A DNA stretch of 64,000 nt from Lucifuga dentata. Its lineage: Eukaryota; Chordata; Actinopteri; Ophidiiformes; Bythitidae. The translations under genes were made by a program, and so were the position numbers. The DNA lies in contig VXCM01001495.1 in NCBI GenBank assembly GCA_014773175.1, positions 1 through 64,000 on the forward strand, in the 5' to 3' direction. This document shows, one piece after another, positions 43,401 to 55,900 of this stretch (position 1 is its first letter; each line of letters starts with the position of its first letter). Under the pieces are notes generated by a model. That model ran no database searches and was not told the DNA's origin. It worked only from the letters and a program-made list of their open reading frames with translations.

Positions 43401-43624
43401 GGAGGTTTCTTTTGCTTTCTGTTTTGCAGCCGTGTGGCACAGGTCTGGATGTGTTTGAAGGCAGGCTGAAGCTGAGCGCCTGGAGAGATCGCGTGAAGAA
43501 GGAGATTGGAGAAAAGCTGTTTGATGAAGCTCACCATGTTGAAATGAACACAGAGGCCCTGGCGAAGGCCATGGAGAAAAACTTGGAGGTTTTCAAAGTG
43601 AAACTTCAGAAGATGTTTAACTGA
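37447..43624 (+). CDS. gstt1: Glutathione S-transferase theta class
   Basis: Five exons in phase: 37447-37552, 38809-38896, 39009-39165, 40231-40407, 43430-43624 (TGA), giving 240 aa, the length of GSTT1. Residues 1-80 are the thioredoxin-fold glutathione domain: MELYLDLHSPPCRSVFLFAK puts Ser9 at the theta-class catalytic serine, and KVPVMKDGSFILTES is the cis-proline and glutathione gamma-glutamyl contact loop. The alpha domain contains YPADLQQRARVNEYLSWQH and FIIGDKVSLADLVALVELMQ (N-capping-box motif). The enzyme conjugates glutathione to small electrophiles in the cytosol. A poly(A) signal AATAAA lies at 43777-43782. I cannot tell which teleost theta paralogue it is. Intron 4 (3 kb) holds a LINE and a Myb/SANT relic. 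Confidence 0.95.
38416..38521. repeat. (TATTC)n pentanucleotide, doubled around N
   Basis: Two runs of TCTAT repeats (38416-38449 and about 38479-38521) separated by an N at 38450 and the repeated flank TAAAACTTCTCAGTTACACA. It lies in gstt1 intron 1. True copy number cannot be known from this assembly. Confidence 0.9.
39745..40023 (+). repeat. SINE/LINE-type repeat body with (GGAT)n tail (gstt1 intron 3)
   Basis: Contains CATGTCTGTGTGGATTCCCT, CCGGGTACTCCGGCTTCCTC, AAAGACATGCATGTCAGGTG, GGGATAGGCTCCAGCTCCCC, and ends TAGAAAATGGATGGATGGAT. This is one of the commonest fish interspersed repeats. Plus orientation; no coding capacity. Confidence 0.75.
40660..41960 (-). mobile_element. 5'-truncated LINE with reverse transcriptase remnants (gstt1 intron 4)
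   Basis: On the minus strand the 41626-41958 frame reads KGVPQGSILGPILLFSIYIN and FHLYADDTILY, the reverse-transcriptase active site (YADD). The 40951-41574 frame continues with NKTKFMIFS, EYKYLGILVDEKFTFKSHI and LLDYGDVIYRHAS, the thumb region typical of CR1/L2/Rex1-like LINEs. A further piece at 40764-41057 ends the ORF (GKTGFSYAAPVSWNKL), and a 3' UTR extends to about 40660. The endonuclease domain is missing. Two Ns (41205, 41605) with ~60-bp duplications break the reading frame artificially; real stops and shifts also exist. Confidence 0.9.
42018..42160 (-). pseudogene. Myb/SANT-like domain fragment
   Basis: The minus strand encodes RNWSDSEIRELFPVRAEDKI and IHQIKGTVRDSVIYDQI, the first two helices of a Myb/SANT-like domain of the type found in PIF/Harbinger accessory proteins and their host relatives. 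The third helix and the rest are missing. It sits beside the LINE end, so it is a relic, probably of a Harbinger-type transposon. Confidence 0.6.
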
Positions 43625-44282
43625 GGAGGATTCTGTGGACAGGCAGGGCTAATATGACCAAACTGCTGCCAGAAAGGGCAGACATTTGTTTTAAATTCAT
43701 TGTTGTAGTTTTTCTTATGCAGGTTTGTTGCAAAATATGAATTAACATTCACACTTTCCATGTCTCAGGATTGCAAAATAAATTTGGAATTTCACATACA
43801 ATGCCCACAGTGTGCATTAGAATTTAGTAATTTGTTAAAGCTATTGGGTCACTATCCATAAACATCATGTGCCATAAAGATTTATGATCAAAATCTTCTC
43901 ATCGGGTCAAGAAAGTTTGACTGATTTTAGAAAACCATAAAAAACAAACCTGAACCCCATGCTACTGCAGTAACTCAAACTTTCCTGTTTGTCCACCAAC
44001 AAAGAGGCTGCAAATATTTACTTCACTAATTAAAAAAACCTTTTGTGTATTACAGGCTTATTTTTCTTATTCCATTAATCATCTGACTACCCACGAAAGT
44101 GATAACCAACCAACCAAACTGCTGTTTGCATCGATCCTATGAGCACATGCACGAACCTAACATTTTATGCAGAAACCGTACGTACATTTATTATCATTAT
44201 TATCACTGTGTCATGAAAAAGAAATGAAATTATACTTCAAAAAGATTTTTAAGCTTTTTTTTTTTTTTTTTTTTTTTTTGTC

Positions 44283-44715
44283 ATAACGCAAGCCATTTTT
44301 AGCAGGATTGCTATTTTAAAAAAATCTATTTTGATTAAACTTGGAGGAAGGGTGGGACAAATACCAGTCAAATTGTGTTGCTGATCTGGATTCAGGGATT
44401 TTTAAATCAGTATACAGTACATATTCTTTTGTCAGTTTCTTCTAAAGAAATACACCAATCCCAATGTAAAAAATATCAGGTATATTTACCCATAATGGAC
44501 TATGAGTAAATGCAATTTGGTCCAGATCCAGATAATCTTTAGAAACTACTGTTTCTTATATCATATAATCAAATCAATTAAAACATTTAAAGTCCTACTA
44601 TTTGTCTTATTATTACAGTCATCATCTTGTATGATGATAAAGAACAAGACAAGTTTGATCCAGACTTTTTCAGCCTTGGTGGAGGTATGCACTCGTATCA
44701 GTGCCTGTCTAGTTA
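44283..44715 (+). repeat. Dispersed fish repeat, fuller copy
   Basis: Begins CGCAAGCCATTTTTAGCAGG, has GATTAAACTTGGAGGAAGGG and CTGATCTGGATTCAGGG, and ends CAGCCTTGGTGGAGGTATGC then CACTCG..GTCTAGTTA. The same order of words occurs in split form in gle1 intron 8 (27945-28135 and 29010-29070). Non-coding. Confidence 0.5.
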
Positions 44716-45872
44716 TAATTTATGATCTACATCATTCATTTCACTTGAATTGAGGTCTAAGAGAGAATCAATCATTGGCCATATTCTAAAGATGGATTAT
44801 TATGTATTTGAGATTTTGTCTATATGGTCTTGTTGGACTGTAAATTTACTTTGGCAGTAATATTGATTCATCATCCCAACCTAATCTCGTGTCAATACAT
44901 CAAAAATCACTGCTAACACAAATTTGTAATCCAAAAACACAATATGAAAAATATCCAAAACAGAATAAGACATTTCTAGTATTTCTGATGCTTAATTCTC
45001 CTCTTACACCTCAGTTTAATTACAGTGAGGTGAATGAGTTAGTGAATAGAAGAGAAAAGTTTATATTTTATAATGTTATAAACTGTGAGTCATTTGTATC
45101 ACAGATTGAGAGAGAAGTAAAGTAAAGGTGATATGTCATTGTACTCACCATTTTGCTGAAAAGCATGCTGGGTAAAGAGATAGGAACAGGAAGTGAAGGT
45201 AGAAATGTCAGGGTGTCTCATTCCTTCTCATCACATGATACCTAGAGTGTTTTCTGAGCATCACACTTCACACAGCAGGTTGTTTCAGTTTCACACTTCA
45301 GATGCTGTTGATGGACAGGACAAACACACGGAAACTGAAGCTGTGCAGTCTAGTCTGATTTTTACAGCGTACATGATCACAAAATTGGCTCGATGTCCAT
45401 TTAAAAGGCCCCACGACCTTGAAAAACACCAGAGAAGAGTAATTAAAAAAGTCATAAAATAGAAAACCAGAATTCCTTGATTTGTTTCCAAACCAAACGC
45501 TAACATTGCATTCTCAAAGGCTTTTCCTCAAGTCCTCTGAAAATTCCTGTTGATGATTTTGCCCATACTCTCAGGAATTTTTTTTTTCAGATTTTGCTGT
45601 AGCCAAAAAGTGTTTGTGTAAATTGAAAACAACNACTCTCAGGAATTTTTTTTTTCAGATTTTGCTGTAGCCAAAAAGTGTTTGTGTAAATTGAAAACAA
45701 CGCTGCAATCTAGAGGACATCTCCAGCTAAGATTCTAACTCTCAGGAAGTCCATCAACTTAGAAACAGTAGGACGGTGTGCACATGCAACCCAAACTGGG
45801 GTCAGGTGCAGGGTTAACTCAGAGATAAGGAGCAAGGAGAAAACATTAAAAAAAATAAATAAATACACACAC

Positions 45873-46257
45873 TGAGTTTCAAGCCCTCCCCCAAAAAAGG
45901 CTTTTATTAGTACAACATTTCAACCACCAAGGTCTTCCTCAAGCAAACATCTGCAGAATGAGACAGGACTATAAATACTCATAAGTAAGTTCACCTACAG
46001 TCGGTGATCTTGGGCTTGGTCCAATATTAATATTTATGAAGTGGAGAGCTGACTGGTATATTTTTCCTATGACACATTTCCTGTTTGGTATTTTGATTTG
46101 GTATTTTAGTTTGATAGTTTAGGTGGAGTTGCTTATCTCTGAGTATTTATAGTCCTGTCTAATACTGCAAAGATGATTACCTGAGGAAGCCCTTGTTGGT
46201 CAAAACTTTGTACTAATAAAAGCCTTCTTTGGGTGGGGTGGGGGAACTTGAAACTCA
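45873..46257. repeat. Long inverted repeat, arms ~115 bp, with hammerhead-like words
   Basis: The left arm 45873-45984 and right arm 46141-46257 are inverted copies (TGAGTTTCAAG, AAGGCTTTTATTAGTACAA, AGACAGGACTATAAATACTC) around a 156-bp spacer. Read outward, each arm ends TACTAATAAAAGCC, a polyadenylation-like end. The arms carry (C/T)TGAGGAAG followed 11-13 nt later by GAAA/CAAA, similar to the hammerhead-core spacing known from Penelope-like retroelements. No ORF in the spacer. Confidence 0.6.
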
Positions 46258-46258
46258 A

Positions 46259-46309
<51 letters not shown>

Positions 46310-46332
46310 TTACTTAATGATATGTAAGAGAN

Positions 46333-46376
<44 letters not shown>
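46256..46376. repeat. (AAT)n microsatellite, doubled around N
   Basis: Runs at about 46256-46308 and 46333-46375, separated by TTTACTTAATGATATGTAAGA and an N at 46332; the same flank follows the second run. Probably one locus assembled twice. Confidence 0.9.
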
Positions 46377-46377
<1 letters not shown>

Positions 46378-46551
46378 TTACTTAATGATATGTAAGAGAA
46401 AGAGTATTTTGACATTGTAGAACAGGCTGACACGTCATTACAGGGTGTGAGATCGCTGCTGAACAACACACATTTGGAGGATTATAAGCAAAAAGTTGAA
46501 GGGACTGTAATTTGGTGAGTTTTTCTATCAAAAGATAATCCAGATAAGGAA

Positions 46552-46683
46552 ATGGCTGAGAAAAGTTCAGTGCTTGAACATTATCGGAGTTGCCATGTGT
46601 GTTCAGAGACTTTCAGAGATCCTGTTTCTCTGAGCTGCAACCACAGCTTCTGTTCCAGCTGCCTGCATCTCTTAGGGCTATAA
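46552..46683 (+). pseudogene. Truncated TRIM-type RING finger exon
   Basis: ATG at 46552 opens a 43-aa frame ending in TAA at 46681. It contains C14-x2-C17, then LSC29-N-H31-SF-C34-SS-C37, the first six zinc ligands of a C3HC4 RING in the typical fish TRIM35/NF7-like start ([20 protein letters not shown]). The remaining CPxC ligands, B-box and coiled coil are absent, and the downstream sequence has no continuation. A retained relic of the large teleost TRIM expansion is likely. Confidence 0.7.
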
Positions 46684-48684
46684 TTCCATCCTTTAAACCA
46701 CCACCTGAACACCCATCCAACTGTCTGTCCCAGTGATTAGACAGGTCCCAAATCTGTAATTGATGTCAATCCTCTGATCAGTTCAATTTAGCATGTCTAA
46801 TGCTGCTATAAAAAATAAAAAATAAAAAAAAATGCAGAAATGTCAAATTCCTCAAAACTATTAAAGTAAGTAGCTCAAAGGAGATACCATGAGCCTATAA
46901 ACAGCCATAAACACAGTTATAGGTCAAGTCTCAAACAAGGCACGAGGAGGAAACCTTAGAGAAAGCTGCACATTACAGTACTTTCAAGTCTTAGAAAGCT
47001 CATCCATGGAGCATGGAGGAAACACTGGCTTTAACCCTCCTGAGTCATTCTTGAAAAAAAAAAAAATCCATTCTGATAGCATTGAGCAAAAACAAAAGTC
47101 TAAAATAAATTAGAAAAAGTCATCAATTTTCCACGATTCTAAAATATTCTGGAAAATGAAGGAAAGTCTCCAACAATCAGCAAACAATGATTTTAGACTC
47201 CAGAACCCTCTGGACCCCAAGCTTTCTGGGTGGTTTTTGCTCCTGTCACATTTTTACTCACTGTGGCTCATTTTTCGCTGTACCTGCAAGTCTTGCACCT
47301 CTATGGAAGCAGCACAATCATGGCTATATGTAGGAAGAACTCAAAAATGTCTTTTGGGCAGTATAACACAGTTATAATGTTTTTATAAGTTAATATAAAT
47401 AAATATGTACAATTCAATCATAAAAAAGAAAAAAACATAAGTTGAATTTCTTTGATAATTTATTTTAAAAAATTGAAAAAAGATGTAATCTGTATATACA
47501 ACATTTTTCCAAGTGCCCACAAGTGTTACCAATACTGGAAAAATAAAATTTAAAAAAAGGACTATACATACTGAACTATTTACATTTTTACAACCTATAA
47601 TCTTTGTAAACAATAGGCTTCGTGTGCCTGCTGCAGTCTACATTCAGCCAATGACTTGCTGAATTGTTGTCACGTGACTGTTAAAGAGGCCAGAGGCACT
47701 CCAGGCTTGCTAGCTGTGGCGAAAAACACAGAATTTGTTGCTTTTTACAGAATTTGGATTGTACAAAGGGTTTATTTTTTTAGTGAATTTTTAAATGAGA
47801 CATTTATAGTAAAGTGATTTTGAGGAAATATCACTATTTTAAGCTTAGATTTGGTTACGTTTCCTTACGGAAGTGTNGATTTTGAGGAAATATCACTATT
47901 TTAAGCTTAGATTTGGTTACGTTTCCTTACGGAAGTGTTAGGCATGGGCTGTGAAGGAACTGCAAGTGGGTCGCGAGAGGTCATTTGCAATAAATAAATG
48001 AAAAGTTTTTAATTTTCAATTTTGTAATTAAATTTGAAATTACCATAAAATATTNTAAATAAATGAAAAGTTTTTAATTTTCAATTTTGTAATTAAATTT
48101 GAAATTACCATAAAATATTTACGATTAAATATTTTACACTTAAAAGAGAAGGTAGCAATGACATGGTGTTAAAAGACTGATGGAAACGAATTTTCTAAAA
48201 TACATACTAATTGCCTCAATATGAATAAATCTAAATATTTGCTGTTATCCTTATAACAACAAATACAACAGGGGGATATTTTTATAAAAAAAATAATAAT
48301 AAATTTCTGCTGAAACACTGCACAAAACTTTTGTAGACAGTCATTTTGGTGCACCTTGTTCTTTTTATGACATAAAAAAATATATAGGGAATTACGTCAT
48401 CTTAATCTTGTGTTGATCAAAGTTGTGATTAAAAATTTGGGTGGACTGCAGAAGATTTTCTGATTTCAAATTGGGCTGCAGCATTCTTAAGTTTGGGAAT
48501 CACTGATTTAGACAATTACTGATTTAGACTGAAGGGCATTATGCTGATTATAATTTACCACAACAGAATGTATGTTTGCAAAGATGAAAAAGTTTTTGCA
48601 AAATTTAACATGAAAGACATTTAAGAAAACAATTTGCAATCAGAATCAAAATAATTATATAGGAAGTTTCTTTTTCTGTTATTA

Positions 48685-48749
<65 letters not shown>
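48685..48749. repeat. (TATC)n tetranucleotide
   Basis: Uninterrupted TATC run of about 65 bp. Confidence 0.97.
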
Positions 48750-48750
<1 letters not shown>

Positions 48751-50370
48751 CAGAAGAATTTAAATAAAGTCTAACCCTAAACCTGGTTAGGATGAGATGG
48801 AGACATCTCGTCCATCCTTGGAGGATGAGAGGAGATGAAGGAGACTGAAGAGATTTAAGACTCAGATTTGAGGTGGTATTCAAACACAACTGGAATATTG
48901 GAGACTAGACATTCCAGTTATGTTGGCTCCATTCTGGTTTTTACTGATATATTAAAAGTATACAAGCAAGCTTCCTCATTATGCTGAAAACATCTCAGTA
49001 GATTCAAAGCTCCCAGTTCTCTGTCCAAATAAAGGAGATTTGAAGTATTTCATTTCTCAAAAATGGGAGAAGTAACTGTAATATTACCCACAGAGAATTA
49101 TATTTTTAGGAGACTTTGGAGCAAGTCAAAGTATAATTCATTCTCTATTGTATTGCTTTTGTGTGGTGGCCTGAGAAATGTGATTTATGGCAAAATATTT
49201 TATATATTATTACCCATATTGAACTAAACATTTTAAAATTTAAAAAGAAACATTAAATAAGTTGGTTGGTTTTGGTGAGTTTCAGCTGAAAATAAAGGAC
49301 GCTGAGGCAGAATAAGGAGGATGCAGATAAGCATTTTTTTCATTTTATTCAGATTTGGTTCGATTTATTCTTATTTTAATTCAGGTGTAATGCACAGTTC
49401 ACTTCATAATGTAAGTCACCTTAGACAAAATAAAAATTAAGGCACAGATAAAACTAAAAGAAAATAAGTTACCTTCAAATAAAATAAAATAAATAAAAAC
49501 TAAACTAACTAAATAAAATAATATTGGGATAAAGTACAAATAATGGTATTCAATCTGACTGCCATCCAGAAGGATGAATAATGTTTTAGTTTATTCAGCA
49601 TTAAAATAATATATTGTACATTACAATATTTTGAAGCGCATGTGCCTCTTTTGGACGTGAGTAACAAAACAAAGCACGATGCTGAAGGTACAGTAGCTTC
49701 AGACTTATTGGCATGAAGTTTGAGGACCCAAAATTAAAAATGGTTTGTAAGCTGGTTCTTTCTAAAATGCACAGAACTCATCTCCTACAACCTATACAAG
49801 GTGTTTTTTTGTAAGCTCATTATTTGAAGAGGCTTAGTAATTTTAACACACAATGTCCACTTCTTCATAAAATAGTTTCAGTAGTTAAAATACCTTTTTT
49901 TTAATGATTTTTTTTATAGCACCCTGTTGCTCAGTTCAACAGCTAAAACACTCAGATCAGAACTGAATTAATACACTGAAGTTACTCCAAGTTCTCCATG
50001 ATGCAGAAAAACTAAACAAAGAGCTTATTTACTAGATTAAAAATCTGTGTTGCAAGTTGATAATGTTTTTGTTTTTTTGGCTTAAGTCACTATCAGTGTT
50101 TGGAAACTAATGAGAATTAATCTCAGTTTATGTTGTACATTACACAACATAAATATATAGTATATTATAGCAGAGCACAATGTAAGATCCAAAACCATAT
50201 AAACATGTATAAACACGTAAACTGTCCGTTTCCTGCACTCATTTTATAAATGGACTATGAAAAATGATGTCCAGCCTTGAATATAATGTGATAAATGTGT
50301 CTATGGGTGCTGTGATGCTTAGGGAAGGATGGATGCCCAGTCAGCCTGGAAAAAGCATTTTATTCTTTAG

Positions 50371-52888
50371 CTACCTTGTAAGGAACGAGTCGGCAAACAC
50401 GTTTCCATACGAGGTTTTGAGAAAATGAACGTAGTTCTGCAGAGTGCGGTTGGTGGAATCTGCCTGCTCCAGTCTCTCCTTCATGTTCTTCAGCTGACTC
50501 TGGAAACGACGCTCCATCTGGGGAAGGAAAGTACAGTCAGGGGAGAAGAAAAAAAAAAACCTTAGCTGAATGCACTTTTCAAAGGATTTCAAAATTGAAA
50601 TCCTTTGAAAAGGGATAGTGTTAGCATAGGGATAGTGTATAGCAGTTTTAGCACAGGTGCCAGTAAAAACATGAAAATTCATAAATAGGGTAGACTCTTC
50701 ATCTTGACTTATTGTGTCTACAGTACATGCTGATGGGGATTGGGGTTTTCCCCGCATACACTGAGCAGAAAGCACAGAAAACATATGTCGACATTAACAT
50801 GGCTATGAGCACTGGCTCATGGTGTTAGGAGCTCAGACCAGGAGCAGCAGGATTACCAAGTTGTAGAACATATACAAAGTATAGCAAATGTATGAATTAT
50901 AATAGATCCAGTCAAAGTTTGAGTGACACACCTCCTCTTTGCTTCGCTGTAACTGACTCAGCTCTGTTTTGGCTCGGCCCAGCTGGCTGTGCAGGTCCAA
51001 AGCTTTGGACTGGGACACTCTCTCTTTGACTAACACCTTCTGCATACTGTCATCCACCTGCAGGGTCACATTGATTCAAGATAAATATGTTTACACTGAC
51101 TACAATAATTCACATATTAAATCTGAACATATAAGACAAATTGAATAAGAAACAAAAATTTAAACATTTACTGATTACCTCAATCTGAATAATAATTGAG
51201 GACTCCAATTCAACAGTTGGAGTAATTGAAGTAAAACATAGATTATTTCAGTTTAACTCACATTATTGAATGACATTTTAGACATTAACACACCTCAAAC
51301 CAACTATGATACTTTATCATAAAAGTTTTTGTGGCCTTTTTCAGCACTCAGTGATACATTTTCTTGACTATGTGTGTCATCTGAATTTGCCTTAAAAATA
51401 TAATGCAACAGCAACACGACAGAAAGATCAAGTTTGTGGTTAAATACTGGAGATAAACTGATGTCACATAATGTGGAGACATTTTCACTCATAATTCAGG
51501 ATCTGCTCCTTTGTATGTAAATAAGAATGAGTGGAATAATTTGATAAGAAACTACAACTAGTCATCTTCATAACGTCTTTAATTAGAATAACACTGATAG
51601 AATATTTCATTTAATGTTAGACACTGACAACCTACATACAGAATATGTATGCTAATGTCATTTGGTGTTGCAATAACATTTTACTGAGTTGTAATTTACT
51701 TTGTCATGTATTTTCACTGTTATTTTGCACAACCTTCATATGTGCAATCATTGAACGATTTTTCTACTTTTCATTTGCCCCACTGATTGTATTCTTTTGT
51801 TTTCCATAATAATCATATTTCAGGTTTTGTTTCTACCTAATAACACTAGCAGAATAAGGAACTAAAAACCAAGGAATAGGTGGCTTTTATCATATATACC
51901 GAAACATAAGCTTCTGTAAGCCTTCAAAACTGAAAAGATTCAGTCAAGTGTTTGTCAGTGATTATCCTGTGAAAATAAGATGGTAATTAAAAAAGTAGAT
52001 TTTGTTTCATCTCTGCAAACAGTGTCGCACGGCAGACAGAGGTGACTTCCTGCTTTCAGACCTGTCTCTTTGCGTCGTCCAGGCTCTGCTCCAGCTGTTT
52101 GGACAGCGTGCTGCTCTCACAGATTTTCTCCTCCAGCTGTTGCTGAATGCTGCGGAGGGTGTCTTCCCTCATGGCAAGAACCTCAGACTTCTCTTTGTTT
52201 TCTAACTTCATCTCCTCCAGCTTGCTAGATAAGCAACAGGACAAATGAGCAGCTGCAGTTTGGAAAATGTATGCAGTGTGTTTCTGTCAAAATGTCTAAA
52301 GCAGTGAGCAGCGGACTTTTCAGTTACAGACTGTATATGATTTGTATCTGGTCAAATCATGGCCTGGGCCTCTAAACTAATGGCTCTCGCATTACCTCTC
52401 AAAGCTCTGAATTTGCTCTTTGAGTACGTAGTTCTCATCCTGTAAGAGCAGATTCCTCTGCTGTAACATCTCCAGCTGAGTGCCTTGCTGTTCTACCTGT
52501 GGATGAACACACGTGACAAAGGATCACAGTGGCAACCATCTCAGAAATTCACCTCAGTAACTTTTTGTTACTGCCACCGCTTTGCTCGTGAGTTTGTACA
52601 TTAGAAGTAAATTAGGTATTCTTTTCTATGACAGCTGAGAAGAGAGCAACATTCAATTCAGGTGTAATTACTGTTTCCTCTTGGAAGTAGTAAAACTGTG
52701 CAGCAATATGTCTTTATAAACTACATTTCTATGTTAAACTTTAGAGAAAACAACTGAGTTGTACGTTAAGCTGGCCATTTAACTTTACCTCATCACTGAG
52801 CAGAGCAGTAACTTTAGCTGCTGGTGGATGCTGGATGAACGTCATTAAAAAAAAAAAACGTGCAAAGCAACCTGACTATAATTGTGTC

Positions 52889-52923
<35 letters not shown>

Positions 52924-55900
52924 TGTGCAAGTGCTTGCCTTGTGTCTGACTTCCGAGAGGGCGGAGTTATGCTGAATGTTCCTCCTCTCCTGGGCGCCAG
53001 CCTCCTCCCGAGCCTCTCTGATCTGCTGCTCGGCTCTCCTCAGTTTGTCGGGCAGCGGCTCCAGCTCTCTGAGCCGATCCATCAGCTTCCTCCTCACCTG
53101 CTCCTTCTCTCTCTCTGCGCTCTCCTTCAACTCCCGCACCTCCTTCTGCGTTGCCTCCAGCTTCAGGCGGTAGTCTTCTGACTCCAGACGAGCCTGATGG
53201 ACCTGCAGCATGAAGCACCTCCTTACTACATTTATCGCTGAGAAAAGTGAGGAACATTTTGTTTGAAGTGATGACCAAAGACAATGCTTGTTTATGATTG
53301 GCTGGCAGCCAGGGCTGATACAGATATCAGTTCCAGTACTTTCACTTTACTACTGGTTTCTTGACGTTTTCAAATCTTGTGTTTAAAGTCATGTACTTCT
53401 TTAAAATAGAAAAGGATGTTTTTGCTGTTTGTAAGTTTTAAAAAAGTACATTACATGACACATTTTACTCTTTGTACAGATCTTTAGTTGATTTTCAAAT
53501 TAGGAATCAAATGATACCGTATTTTACCATCGTCAGTAGTAACTGTCACACCTCAGTCAGTACCAGTAAAGTATTCAATTTTTGGCACATCAGGACATCA
53601 AGCATAGTTCTTGTCAACAGTTTCACTACCGTTCTAACTTGTACTCACTTAACTCATACTGGTGAAACTTAATCAATCGTGAGTTAAACTTATACACATA
53701 AATTTTAAAGACCCAAAGGTGGAGTTGCTGTTTATGTCTATGAGATGTGGTGGTATAAACATGATAACACACTCTGATGTGTATCATTGAATTGACATTG
53801 AAATCATGTCACTGCATTAATCTTGTATATCTGGATACTCTGATGCACATTGTAGCTTAATTAATAAACAGGTACAAGTACTACAACCCAACAGCACAAA
53901 GTGACCATAATGTGTCTGCATGGGTTGACAGGACTGTTGATTAATATTAGGTAACTTAATAATTACTTCTTTAGCTGCTGATTTCTGATTTTAAAACTCA
54001 CTTTCCAGCCACGTTCTGTAGCAAAACCTCGTAAAACACCAGAACTTCAGGAAGGGCAGGAACTGAGAAGTGGTTTGCATTTAGAGTGAGGCTAAAGTTT
54101 GCTCAGTTCCTGAAAATGTTTAGCTTTCACTATGGATTTGTCTTATGGATGCCTGAATGTTGTTTGTTTTTATGTGGGACTTTGCAAGAAGGAAAATGTA
54201 TGGAGGAACATTTGCAAACTGGAGGATGAGGGCAAAATAAAATATGTAAAACAGGCACACGCTGTGTCTTCACAGCAGTACAACTGTAATATGCATCTGC
54301 AATTTCCAAATGATTGGCACATTTTTTTTCACCACTTTTTCTGCAGGTAACGTTTTGTCTAAACATGCTGCACCTTATTTTGTCATCAGAATATGTAGCA
54401 GGTCTGACCGCACCTTCGTCTTGTATTTCTCCACCTGGCTTTCCTGCTTTTTGAGGGACGCTTTAAGCAGACGAGCTTCAGCCTGCAGATCTCTGAGCAT
54501 TTCTTCAGATGACATCAAATGACCCTAAATACGTTTGTAAAAAAGTATCAGCACAGTACCACACATACTTTAGTCTACAATACTTAAGACATTTGTCACT
54601 ATGAAACCATTTTTTGGTCATGCCATCTATTATAATAATACAGATACTACAACCGTCATTACCGCCAATACTGCTGATACTCACCCTGCAAAATGCTGCA
54701 CCTAAAAATAATAATTATTAATAATAATTACAAAAACAATACAACAGCTACTTCTATTAGTAATAATGGTACCGATAGTTTTGATAAGATGACTGGGATT
54801 ATTGAAACGTTTTGTGGTGATGCTTAAGTAAAATACAAAATACAATTCTATGTGCAAGAGACCAACAAATTTGATTCATAAACCATCTGCTGTTAGAAAA
54901 CAGAGAAACCATTTAATATTTAGGGCTAAAAGACAACATGGTGACAGCATAACAAGATGAGCTACTGGTTAAACAGAAATGTTTGAGAGTGATTTATAAG
55001 TTATGGAGGAAAAAAATTAATTACTTTACCTTGAGTCTTTGGTTGTCTAGCTTGGTTGAGGCGTTTTCAGCGCTGAGGTGATGAAGCTGATCCATGAGTT
55101 CCTCTCTCTCTGTCCGAATCTTTTCCTCTGCTGAGTGAAGCTTTGAGCTCAGCTCAGTCAACTGACTGTGAAACCAGCAGGTACACAAAGATTCACCATT
55201 CACACACTTATTGTCTGTTAAACTCTCCAAAACATCCAAGTCGTAACCTCAAGCTCATATTAATATTTGTGACTATATTACTGAAGTGTAATGGAAAGAA
55301 AACCTTTGCAAACCTTTCAAACTGAGAATTAGTTTTATTCTAGACTCCCAGCAACTGCCTTGTAATTTTATTAGCCCAGTCATTTTTATTTTCATAAGCA
55401 CTCATGTTACTGTTACTTTCCAGTTTATCTTCCAGTTTAAAATATTATAATATCTCCTAAACCTTATTTCATTGAATACTTGAAGATTTTGGTTGTTAGT
55501 ATTCAGTATGATGAATTAATTATGTTGTGTGCTTATATCAGCACATTTTAGTAAAAATTCTTTACTAAAATTCTATTTCATAAGTTCTCTCATTGGTGCA
55601 GGGGTGAACTTACATTTATAGTCTATTTTTAATGTGATTTTATGGATCGTTTGATCTTGGGATTCAATTTTTTTGTCAGCTAAATCTGTGACATTTTCAA
55701 ATAAACAAATAATCTGTTTTGCTGTCTTCTATCACTAATTACAAAAATGATCCAACCTATATTCAATTCATGGAAGCGTTTCCATTTTGCTGTCGTAAAC
55801 ACCCCCTAATCATCTCAGCTTTATAAGAATTTACATGTTTTACCTTTCTGGTTTCTGGTCGGTTGTTAAGAATTAACAGAAGAAGCTGAAATAGCTTTTT

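Larger units (their letters stand above)
43625..50370. other. Intergenic, tail-to-tail between gstt1 and odf2
   Basis: Nearly 6.7 kb of AT-rich DNA. Contents: gstt1 3' UTR to about 43800, a dispersed repeat (44283-44715), an inverted repeat pair (45873-46257), (AAT)n, a truncated RING exon (46552-46683), a (TATC)n run, and unmerged duplications at the Ns 45634, 46332, 47877 and 48055. Nothing else was recognised in 47.0-50.3 kb. Confidence 0.55.

Noticed and set aside
50371..50784. 137-aa frame as a separate gene
   Set aside because: Only the last 48 codons are conserved; they form the final odf2 exon after a clear acceptor at 50518, and the rest is intron read-through.
53000..53284. 105-aa Gly/Glu/Arg-rich minus-strand frame
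   Set aside because: Wrong-frame shadow of the GC-rich odf2 coiled-coil exon 52939-53202.
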